A stretch of DNA of 5,297 nt from Limisphaerales bacterium (lineage in GTDB: Bacteria; Verrucomicrobiota; Verrucomicrobiia; Limisphaerales; UBA11358), in contig PKZR01000406.1 of NCBI GenBank assembly GCA_003133815.1, forward strand, positions 1-5,297. Direction: 5' to 3'. The notes beneath the pieces are model-generated. The model made no database searches. It worked only from the letters and a program-made list of their open reading frames with translations, and had not been told where the DNA came from. The position numbers were made by a program, and so were the translations under genes. Positions 1-5,297 of the stretch are shown here, piece after piece (position 1 is the stretch's first letter; each line of letters begins with the position of its first letter).

Positions 1-545
1 GCGACAAATTGCCCGACGCGGGTCCCGGCACCTACATCAACTTCAAGGAAATGGTCAAGGGCGACCTCGGACTGCCCGGACAATCATCGGCGCAGGACAA
101 GATATTCGCCTGTCCGGCGGACACGTTTTGTTTTGATGAAAATATCAACGCCTATATTCCTCACGGCCATCACGAGCAGGCGGATTACGATTATTCCAGC
201 TATAGTTTCAACGGCCTGAATCTGATCACAAACTATCCCAATCTCGCCTACAACGGCCCATTGCACGGCGTCGGCGGCCAGGGACTGGCTTCGGTCAAAA
301 TGCCCGTGAAAACGGTTTTGGTGGCGGAATCGGGGGCATTTTTCCCTTATTCGTGGCATCAGCCGGCACAGGGCCAGGTTCCGGTGTTTAACAACGCGCT
401 GGATTTGGTCAGTTTTGCGGACAGCCACGTCAGTTACATCAAAATGTATTGGAACAGCACGGTCCAGTATCCCAACGGTGCCTGGTCGCTGGCGGCTTAC
501 TACGATCCGCCGGACAGCTACGATTACAAATGGAGCGGAAATTGA
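1..545 (+). CDS. Prepilin-type (DUF1559-like) surface/secreted protein, C-terminal part
   Basis: The reading frame is open from base 3 to a TGA at 543-545, so the gene starts left of the window. About 180 C-terminal residues are visible; the TTG at base 9 is just an internal leucine codon. Counting from that codon, FACPAD (residues 33-38), a KTVLVAESGAF strand (101-111) and SFADSHVSYIK (135-145) match the C-terminal half of PVC-group DUF1559/'H-X9-DG' prepilin-type proteins, and the YDYKWSGN ending is typical of verrucomicrobial members. Such proteins normally begin with a type IV prepilin methylation helix, which would lie outside the window. They are presumed to be exported and assembled by, or associated with, a type II secretion/pilus-like system; their exact role is unknown. 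The usual DG of the FxDGHV motif reads DS here. The family call is fairly sure; the function is not. Confidence 0.82.
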   Translation, partial: DKLPDAGPGTYINFKEMVKGDLGLPGQSSAQDKIFACPADTFCFDENINAYIPHGHHEQADYDYSSYSFNGLNLITNYPNLAYNGPLHGVGGQGLASVKMPVKTVLVAESGAFFPYSWHQPAQGQVPVFNNALDLVSFADSHVSYIKMYWNSTVQYPNGAWSLAAYYDPPDSYDYKWSGN

Positions 546-560
546 ATTTGCAGGCAGCAT

Positions 561-632
561 CGTTTAGACATCCGGCAAATCGGCCAGTGGAGCGGCGTGG
601 CCAACATCGTTTATGGATGTAATAATAATTAG
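561..632 (+). pseudogene. Decayed coding fragment, copy 1 (RLDIRQIGQWSGVANIV)
   Basis: In the gap between the prepilin-type gene and the sigma factor, the frame from 561 to the TAG at 630-632 reads RLDIRQIGQWSGVANIVY and a few more residues. It aligns without gaps, in the same frame, to RLNDQQAGQWSGVVII at 2262-2309. Twenty bases are identical (581-600) and 11 of the 20 bases upstream also match. There is no start codon with a ribosome binding site and no upstream extension of the frame beyond the TGA at 543-545, so this is a relic rather than a gene. The pattern of aromatic and small residues resembles the last beta strands of an Fn3/Ig-like module, but the parent family is not recognised. 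It could be chance similarity outside the repeat, but agreement at the peptide level makes common descent more likely. Confidence 0.5.
581..600 (+). repeat. 20-base direct repeat, left copy
   Basis: The bases cggccagtggagcggcgtgg occur here and again, exactly, at 2282-2301 in the same orientation. The spacing is 1701 bases and encloses the whole sigma-factor gene. Both copies encode GQWSGV in the frame of the adjoining coding remnants. Confidence 0.95.
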
Positions 633-673
633 TCTGTCACCGCTTCGCGCTTTCCAGCCACTTAAGCGACGAT

Positions 674-2203
674 ATGATGACAACCAAACTGATGCCGGTG
701 ACAGCCAACAATGACGCGGAGCTGGTCGTGGAAACCCTGACGGGCGACCGCGACGCCTTCAGCCAGATCGTGGCGCGCTACCAGTCGCTCATCTGCTCGC
801 TCACCTACAGCGCCACGGGCAACCTGGGGCAGAGCGAGGACCTCGCGCAGGAGACGTTTATCACCGCGTGGAAACACATCGGCCAACTGCGCGAACGGCA
901 CAAGCTGCGCGCATGGCTGTGCGGCATCGCGCGGAACCGCATCAACAATTTTCTCCGCAGCGAAGGCCGCGAGCCGAGCCACCGGGCCGAATCGCTGGAG
1001 GAAATTTCCGAATCGCATTCATCCGAACCGTTGCCCGCCGAACAAACCATCAGCAATGAGGAACAGGCGATACTCTGGCGTTCGCTGGAAAAGATTCCCG
1101 AAATTTACCGCGAACCGCTGGTGCTGTTTTATCGCGAGCACCAGTCCATCGCCGCCGTCGCGCGAAATCTGGAGTTGAGCGAGGACGCGGTGAAACAACG
1201 ACTGTCGCGCGGCCGAAAGTTATTGCAGGAGCAGGTGCTGGCGTTTGTCGAGGGCGCGCTTGAAAAGACCAGTCCTGGAAAAGCCTTTACACTGGGCGTG
1301 ATAGCGGCGCTGCCATTGGTGACAACCACGGCGAAGGCGGCCACGGTTGGCGCGGCTGTTGCCAAAGGCGGCGCAGCGGCGAAGAGTGTCGCGACGGCTG
1401 GAACATTGGGCGGCTTGTTCACGATTCTGGGCGGCGGAATCAGCGCCTACATCAGTTTGCGGGCCAAAGCCGACGATACAAAATCGCCGCGCGAACGGCA
1501 GTTTATGCTCCAGATGATCGGTGTTCGCTTTGTCTCCTGCCTGTTCCTGATCATGATGTATATTGGACTCGGACAACTTGTTTTCTCCCAAACCCATTTT
1601 GCCCATGACATCCTGACCGCAGCGCTAGTTTTTTTTACCTATGTTACCGGAATGTGGCTTTTTGTGCATGGCAGCCGGCGTCAGCAGCAGATTCAGATCG
1701 AGGACAAGACTTTTGTGCAGGCCGAATGGACGACGCCAAGAAAGGAGACGGATTCCATGGCGAATCCGCCCGGAACAAAGTCAAACACCAACGCCACAGC
1801 GGCAAGGTTCATGGCGTTCCTGGTGGTCTTGACGGTGATCATGATATTTCAAACACCATGGAAGGAACATTTGGATCGTGCCATTTTATGGTCGTCTGCA
1901 CTCCTGCTGGCGTTGGTTTGGAGCTTTCTGAAATGGCAAAAGCTTCCACGTTACCAATCCCTGCGGTCGAGCTGGGTGGTGGTATCTCCGATTTTGATGG
2001 GTTTGATGACGCTGTGTGTTTTCAACCTTCATCAATATCAGGCACAAGCAGGAACGGATGCCGCTAGCAGCGCATCACCGGAAGAGGCTTTTGTTTTCAA
2101 TCTGGTTGTGGTTTCGGCTTATGCCGCGTTCGTTGGAATAATTCTCGCATGGAAACGCAAAGAATCATTTCCGGTCAATGCTGTTGAAATAGACGCCCGC
2201 TAA
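674..2203 (+). CDS. ECF-type sigma-70 factor fused to a polytopic membrane domain
   Basis: The 509-residue product begins with a complete ECF sigma factor. Region 2 spans about residues 27-95, with the DLAQETF core-binding motif at 56-62 and the promoter-melting stretch WLCGIARNRINNFLR at 81-95. Region 4 spans about 133-186, with a helix-turn-helix around SIAAVARNLELSEDAVKQRLSRGR (-35 recognition). A typical ECF factor would end near residue 190. Here an Ala/Gly-rich stretch (about 205-262) follows, with one or two weakly hydrophobic helices, then likely membrane segments at about 281-304, 311-332, 376-393, 403-420, 433-451 and 473-492. Such C-terminally extended ECF factors are frequent in Verrucomicrobia and their relatives. 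The extension may tether the factor or sense an envelope signal in place of a separate anti-sigma factor; that is inference. No anti-sigma gene is visible. ATG 674 was chosen because it gives the full N-terminus; ATG 677 and 692 are possible, and none has a good Shine-Dalgarno site. GC falls sharply in the membrane half. Confidence 0.9.
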   Translation: MMTTKLMPVTANNDAELVVETLTGDRDAFSQIVARYQSLICSLTYSATGNLGQSEDLAQETFITAWKHIGQLRERHKLRAWLCGIARNRINNFLRSEGREPSHRAESLEEISESHSSEPLPAEQTISNEEQAILWRSLEKIPEIYREPLVLFYREHQSIAAVARNLELSEDAVKQRLSRGRKLLQEQVLAFVEGALEKTSPGKAFTLGVIAALPLVTTTAKAATVGAAVAKGGAAAKSVATAGTLGGLFTILGGGISAYISLRAKADDTKSPRERQFMLQMIGVRFVSCLFLIMMYIGLGQLVFSQTHFAHDILTAALVFFTYVTGMWLFVHGSRRQQQIQIEDKTFVQAEWTTPRKETDSMANPPGTKSNTNATAARFMAFLVVLTVIMIFQTPWKEHLDRAILWSSALLLALVWSFLKWQKLPRYQSLRSSWVVVSPILMGLMTLCVFNLHQYQAQAGTDAASSASPEEAFVFNLVVVSAYAAFVGIILAWKRKESFPVNAVEIDAR

Positions 2204-2324
2204 AAGTTTCTCCGCAGTCGCCTCCGGCAACAACGCGGTCTGGAAATACAAGTCCATCTACCGGCTCAACGACCAGCAAGCCGGCCAGTGGAGCGGCGTG
2301 GTCATTATCGGGGTGATAGGGTAA
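2202..2324 (+). pseudogene. Decayed 3' end of a gene, copy 2 (YRLNDQQAGQWSGVV)
   Basis: Immediately after the sigma stop, a different frame reads coding-like sequence: KSFSAVASGNNAV from 2202, then WKYKSIYRLNDQQAGQWSG and VVIIGVIG, ending at TAA 2322-2324. Upstream, the frame is lost inside the sigma gene (TAG at 2190-2192), and there is no start codon, so only the last 40 or so codons of a gene remain. The residue pattern resembles the terminal strands of a beta-sandwich (Fn3/Ig-like) domain; the family is not recognised. An intrinsic terminator begins 20 bases after the TAA, as expected if this were once the end of a real transcription unit. It is related to copy 1 at 561-632. A very short translated peptide is possible but unsupported. 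Confidence 0.55.
2282..2301 (+). repeat. 20-base direct repeat, right copy
   Basis: Exact second copy of the 581-600 sequence, in the same orientation, inside the gene remnant downstream of the sigma factor. Beyond the repeat, similarity continues weakly: 11 of 20 bases to the left and 6 of 9 to the right. This argues for diverged paralogous sequence rather than a clean target-site duplication. Confidence 0.95.
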
Positions 2325-2343
2325 ATGGGCATCATATCATCGG

Positions 2344-2373
2344 GGCGGCTTGCGAAAGAGAGCCGCCTTTTTT
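2344..2373 (+). terminator. Rho-independent terminator
   Basis: A perfect 7-base-pair GC-rich stem, GGCGGCT (2344-2350) with AGCCGCC (2361-2367), encloses a 10-base loop and is followed directly by six T (2368-2373). It lies downstream of the sigma gene and the gene remnant. It should separate their transcript from the gene starting at 2435, which therefore probably has its own promoter. Confidence 0.88.
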
Positions 2374-2393
2374 GATGAAAAGATTTTTCTTCT

Positions 2394-2408
2394 CTCCCGC
2401 AACGGGAG
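2394..2408. repeat. Perfect short inverted repeat upstream of the 2435 gene
   Basis: CTCCCG (2394-2399) and CGGGAG (2403-2408) form a 6-base-pair perfect stem with a CAA loop. Neither strand has a T run directly after it, so it is not an intrinsic terminator. It ends 26 bases before the ATG at 2435 and would overlap the -35 region of the -10-like box at 2424-2429. A regulator-binding site is possible but unproven. Confidence 0.5.
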
Positions 2409-2423
2409 TTGTAAAGTTCGCTG

Positions 2424-2429
2424 TATAAC
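2424..2429 (+). promoter_or_regulatory. Possible -10 box for the 2435 gene
   Basis: TATAAC matches the housekeeping -10 consensus at five of six positions and sits between the upstream terminator and the ATG at 2435, where a promoter is needed. No good -35 hexamer lies 16-18 bases upstream (about 2401-2407). Transcription from this box would start at or within a few bases of the ATG, implying a leaderless or nearly leaderless mRNA, which agrees with the missing Shine-Dalgarno site. Weak evidence from a single hexamer. Confidence 0.3.
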
Positions 2430-2434
2430 ACCGG

Positions 2435-3991
2435 ATGAACGACAGCCAGCCAAATGAACCGCGCCGCCTTTTCGGGCAAAAATTCCTGATGGGATTGCTC
2501 TGTCTGGGGTTGATGGTCTTCTTCGCGGTCCTGGTGCTGAACATGAGCGACAAGAGCGGTTTGAATCGTTACGAACGGCAATGGGAGGCGAAGGGTGAGC
2601 ATTTTGATTTTGCCAGCTACATTCCCAAGCCCGTGCCGGACGACCAGAACTTCGCGCTCACGCCCATTGTGGCCACCAGTTATGAAGGGATGCTGGACAA
2701 GAACGGGCATAAAATTATTCCGCAAAACACGAACGTCATCAACCGGCTGGAGATGAATATTTTTGACAGCGGATCGGATTCGTATAACGCAACCAACACC
2801 GGCAATTGGGCAAAAGGGTTGAAGACAGATTTAAGGGGCTGGCAACTTTATTATCGTGCGCTGGCGACCAAGACGAACGAGTTTCCGGTCGCGCCGCAGA
2901 TGCAGACGCCTGCCGCCGATGTCTTGCAGGCCTTGAGCAGATACGATGAGCCTGTCGAGGAACTGCGAAAGGCCGCTGAACTGCCTTATTCGCGATTCCC
3001 CTTGAACTATGAAAGTGATTTTCCAGCAAACATCTTGCTGCCACATCTGGCGGCGGTAAAAAGTTGCAGCAGGATGCTTCAGCTTCGGGCCATCGCGGAA
3101 TCGCAAAACGGCCAGAGTGACAAGGCGCTGAATGATGTGAAGTTGATGTTGCGTTTGATTGACTCGATACGCACCGAGCCGTTTCTGATTTCGCATCTGG
3201 TGCGGATTGCCATGCTTAGCATAACACTTCAGCCGGTGTGGGAAGGACTGCAAGACCACGAGTGGTCTGATGCGCAACTGGTGGAACTGGATCAGGAACT
3301 GGGCAGGCTGGACTTTCTGGCGGATTACGAGTTTTCCATGCGCGGTGAACGTGTGCTTTCGATGGCGAACATCGAGTATCTGCGCCGCACACGGGATTTG
3401 GGATTGTTTTCGGATGATGGAAACACCTCTTCGGGATTCTCCAAGGCCGCATTTCATCTGGTTCCGAATTCTTTCTTTTATCAAAACGAACTGGCGATTG
3501 CCCGTGGACATCAGGAATGGCTGCTGCCTGTCGTGGATGTGGAGCAGCATATTGTTTCACCCCAAAAAGTGGAACTGGCGACAAGCAACATAAACAAAAT
3601 GCGGACCCACTGGTCACCCAACACCGTGTTGGCGACCATGTTGCTTCCGGCTTTTGAGTCGGCAGTTAAAAGATATGCCTATGCACAAAGTTCGGTGGAC
3701 TTGGCGCGGGTGGCGTGCGCACTGGAACGTTTCCGGCTCGCGCAGGGCAATTATCCTGAAACGCTCGACGCCTTGTCGCCACAATTCATCGAATCGCTCC
3801 CGCATGATGTCATTGGCGGGCAGCCTTTGAAATATCACCGGACGGACTACGGACAGTTCGCATTGTATTCCGTCGGCTGGAACGGGAAGGATGATGGTGG
3901 TGTGGTTGTTTTTAGAAAAAATTCGAACGGTTACGTTGATGTCGACAAAGGCGACTGGGTCTGGAGCGGCCAGGTCATGAGCAGCCAGTAA
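2435..3991 (+). CDS. Membrane-anchored protein of unknown function with GspG-like C-terminal module
   Basis: The 518-residue product has a short basic N-terminus and one strong membrane helix at about residues 17-36, so it is probably anchored in the inner membrane with the rest outside the cytoplasm. Residues about 45-400 are mostly helical, with amphipathic stretches such as 201-245 and 280-320, and match no family I can name. The C-terminus (about 424-487) is distinctive. A helix ending RLAQGNYPETLDAL is followed by SLPHDVIGGQPLKY and FALYSVGWNGKDDGG, resembling the C-terminal part of the major pseudopilin GspG, including its calcium-loop-like LYSxGxDGxxGG pattern. The N-terminal prepilin cleavage motif is absent, so it is not a pseudopilin itself. 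Similar proteins of about 500 residues are common in Verrucomicrobia. ATG 2435 precedes the anchor helix; no ribosome binding site is seen. The stop lies 45 bases from the end of the convergent GH28 gene, with no clear terminator between them. A role in secretion or the envelope is inference. Confidence 0.85.
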   Translation: MNDSQPNEPRRLFGQKFLMGLLCLGLMVFFAVLVLNMSDKSGLNRYERQWEAKGEHFDFASYIPKPVPDDQNFALTPIVATSYEGMLDKNGHKIIPQNTNVINRLEMNIFDSGSDSYNATNTGNWAKGLKTDLRGWQLYYRALATKTNEFPVAPQMQTPAADVLQALSRYDEPVEELRKAAELPYSRFPLNYESDFPANILLPHLAAVKSCSRMLQLRAIAESQNGQSDKALNDVKLMLRLIDSIRTEPFLISHLVRIAMLSITLQPVWEGLQDHEWSDAQLVELDQELGRLDFLADYEFSMRGERVLSMANIEYLRRTRDLGLFSDDGNTSSGFSKAAFHLVPNSFFYQNELAIARGHQEWLLPVVDVEQHIVSPQKVELATSNINKMRTHWSPNTVLATMLLPAFESAVKRYAYAQSSVDLARVACALERFRLAQGNYPETLDALSPQFIESLPHDVIGGQPLKYHRTDYGQFALYSVGWNGKDDGGVVVFRKNSNGYVDVDKGDWVWSGQVMSSQ

Positions 3992-4036
3992 TTGCCTTTC
4001 ACCGTCCGCAAAACATTGGGCAGGTATTTTTGGCTG

Positions 4037-5297
4037 TCACTTTGCCGGATCGAGAACGCAGTCAACCAGTTTCACGTCGGCGTCCTGGATCACGTCAGGC
4101 CTGGCAATCTGTTTGAAGGTGGAATTATAGATCCGCACCCCGCTGATGTCGGCGCCGGGGAAACCGCGCACGTTCAGCACGCGCGGTGTCTGCGCGACGG
4201 TGATGTTTTCCATCACGACATTGTGTGCGACTGGCTTGAAGTCGCCCTTCGCGCCTTCTTCGTAGAGAAAATCAATCTGTAGGACGGAATCCTTCACTGT
4301 GCCGACATTCACGTTGCGCATGAAGATGTTCTGGAGCACGCCGCCGCGGACGGCGTTGGATTTCAGGCGCAGGGCGCAAACCAAGTTGGGGCTGTTCATC
4401 GCGCAATTTTCCACGAAGACATTGCTGCAGCTCCCGGAAATCTCGCTGCCAATGGTCACGCCGCCGTGGCCGTCGCGCATGGTGCAATCGCGGATGACGA
4501 GGTTCACAGACGGGACGTTCACTCGGCGGCCGTCGTTGTTGCGGCCGGACTTGATGGCGATGCAATCGTCTCCGGTGTCGAACAGGCATTTCTCGATGAG
4601 CACATCGCTGCAGCTTTCGGGGTCGCAGCCGTCGTTGTTGACGCCGTGCGACATGATGTCCACGCCGCGGACGGTGACGTTGGTGCAGAGCAGGGGATGT
4701 ATCTCCCACATGGGCGAGCGGCGGATATGGATGCCCTGGATCAGGACGTTTTCGCAGCGGTTGAACTCGATGAAACCCGGACGCAGGTTGAAGCCGGGAC
4801 CGAACCGGCGTTGTTCCACGGGCACGCCGTCGGTGGCCATCTTCACCAGCGTCGCGCGGGACTTGGTGTTTTTCCATGCCATCCAGTTGGAATCGTCGGC
4901 CTGTCCGTCAATGGTGCCGTCGCCGGACAACGCGACGTTTTTCTGGCCGAGCGCGTAGATGAGCGGGGAATAATTGTAAAGCTCCGTGCCTTCAAATCGC
5001 GTGAACACGAGCGGCAGATAATTTGTGGGATTGGTGCTGAACAGCAGCACGGCGTTGGTCTCCAGATGCAAATCCACGCCGCTCTTCAAATGAACCGCGC
5101 CGGTCAAAAATTCTCCGGCTGGAACGACTACATGTCCGCCGCCCGCCCTGACACAGGCATCGATGGCCAATTCGATCGCCGACGAACAGTCATTGGTGTC
5201 TCCGGCAACCGCGCCGAAATTGGTGATGTTAAAGTAATTGTCCGGAAACTGCGGCGCGTTGATGCGCTGCAAAATTTGCGGCACTTGCGACCACGCA
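4037..5297 (-). CDS. Glycoside hydrolase family 28 (polygalacturonase-type pectinase), N-terminus beyond window
   Basis: GH28 enzymes hydrolyse alpha-1,4 galacturonosyl (or rhamnogalacturonan) bonds in pectin by an inverting mechanism on a right-handed parallel beta-helix. Counting from the GTG at 5284, the frame shows FNITNFGAVAGDTNDCSSAI (18-37), the pectate-lyase-superfamily start; GGGHVVVPAGEFLTGAVHLK (48-67); and all four catalytic signatures: NNDGCD (216-221, usual NTDGxD), GDDCIAIKSG (238-247), GHGG (272-275) and RLK (306-308). Expected catalytic acids are D218, D239 and D240, with H273, R306 and K308 in the active site. It should therefore be active and is probably exported. The frame stays open upstream of the GTG to the window edge (AWSQ), and related proteins carry a signal peptide plus a WxQVPxIL-like segment there, so the true start is almost certainly outside. 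The exact substrate (exo- or endo-polygalacturonan, or rhamnogalacturonan) cannot be decided. The gene is convergent with the 2435 gene; the stop is TGA at 4039-4037. Confidence 0.94.
   Translation of the reverse strand, partial: AWSQVPQILQRINAPQFPDNYFNITNFGAVAGDTNDCSSAIELAIDACVRAGGGHVVVPAGEFLTGAVHLKSGVDLHLETNAVLLFSTNPTNYLPLVFTRFEGTELYNYSPLIYALGQKNVALSGDGTIDGQADDSNWMAWKNTKSRATLVKMATDGVPVEQRRFGPGFNLRPGFIEFNRCENVLIQGIHIRRSPMWEIHPLLCTNVTVRGVDIMSHGVNNDGCDPESCSDVLIEKCLFDTGDDCIAIKSGRNNDGRRVNVPSVNLVIRDCTMRDGHGGVTIGSEISGSCSNVFVENCAMNSPNLVCALRLKSNAVRGGVLQNIFMRNVNVGTVKDSVLQIDFLYEEGAKGDFKPVAHNVVMENITVAQTPRVLNVRGFPGADISGVRIYNSTFKQIARPDVIQDADVKLVDCVLDPAK

Noticed and set aside
84..560. Minus-strand open frame of 158 codons opposite the prepilin-type gene
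   Set aside because: It is the antisense shadow of a recognisable protein, its product is arginine-rich without domain features, and it has no start signal.
620..629. taataataat tract as a -10 box for the sigma gene
   Set aside because: No acceptable -35 hexamer lies 16-18 bases upstream (the region reads about gtggcc), and the tract is also explained as part of the coding remnant's end.
1641..2067. Plus-strand frames of 63 and 137 codons inside the membrane half of the sigma gene
   Set aside because: The main frame is continuous and encodes regular hydrophobic helices. The alternative frames show no such pattern, so I see no frameshift or nested gene.
581..2301. 20-base direct repeats as the target-site duplication of a mobile element carrying the sigma gene
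   Set aside because: There is no transposase, recombinase or terminal inverted repeat between them, and homology continues outside the repeats in a shared reading frame, which a simple target duplication would not produce.
2831..3617. Minus-strand open frames opposite the 2435 gene
   Set aside because: The products lack recognisable domains and lie entirely inside a convincing plus-strand gene with a membrane anchor and a conserved C-terminal module.
3992..4036. Possible bidirectional terminator between the convergent genes
   Set aside because: Only a four-base complementarity (tgcc/ggca) is visible, with no stable stem and T run on either strand.
4272..4958. Long open frames on both strands within the GH28 gene
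   Set aside because: They are other-frame shadows of the GH28 coding sequence. Their products are low-complexity (Arg/His/Pro-rich on the minus strand), while the GH28 frame carries all family motifs.

Overview
The window most likely comes from the chromosome of a verrucomicrobial (PVC-group) bacterium, probably of the Pedosphaera/Limisphaerales kind found in soil and similar habitats. Three protein types typical of that group point there: a DUF1559-like prepilin-type protein ending in a YDYKWSG tail, an ECF sigma factor fused to an alanine-rich linker and a multi-pass membrane domain, and a membrane-anchored protein with a GspG-like C-terminus. Moderate-to-high GC and the lack of clear Shine-Dalgarno sites fit as well. 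This assignment rests on recognising protein families by eye, not on a database match.

Layout, left to right. Bases 1-545 (+) are the 3' end of a prepilin-type secreted or surface protein. A 128-base gap follows, holding a short decayed coding fragment. Bases 674-2203 (+) encode a 509-residue ECF sigma factor with a large membrane extension. Directly after its stop lies a second, longer decayed fragment (about 2202-2324) of the same protein type as the first. The two fragments share an exact 20-base direct repeat and the peptide GQWSGV in the same reading frame, so they bracket the sigma gene. A strong intrinsic terminator (2344-2373) closes this part. After a short leader with a perfect hairpin and a -10-like box, bases 2435-3991 (+) encode a 518-residue single-pass membrane protein of unknown role with a pseudopilin-like C-terminal module. 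Only 45 bases separate it from the convergent gene on the minus strand, which runs from 4037 to the right edge and encodes a GH28 polygalacturonase-type pectin hydrolase with all catalytic motifs intact. Its N-terminus lies outside the window.

How the genes relate: the two plus-strand structural genes fit an envelope or secretion theme (type II secretion/pseudopilin-like parts), and the sigma factor looks like a membrane-coupled regulator. The terminator after the sigma region suggests that the 2435 gene is transcribed separately. The GH28 enzyme is a stand-alone plant-polysaccharide degradation gene on the opposite strand. The most unusual signals are the paired gene remnants around the sigma gene and the sigma-membrane fusion itself. 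I see no RNA gene, CRISPR array, transposase or phage gene.
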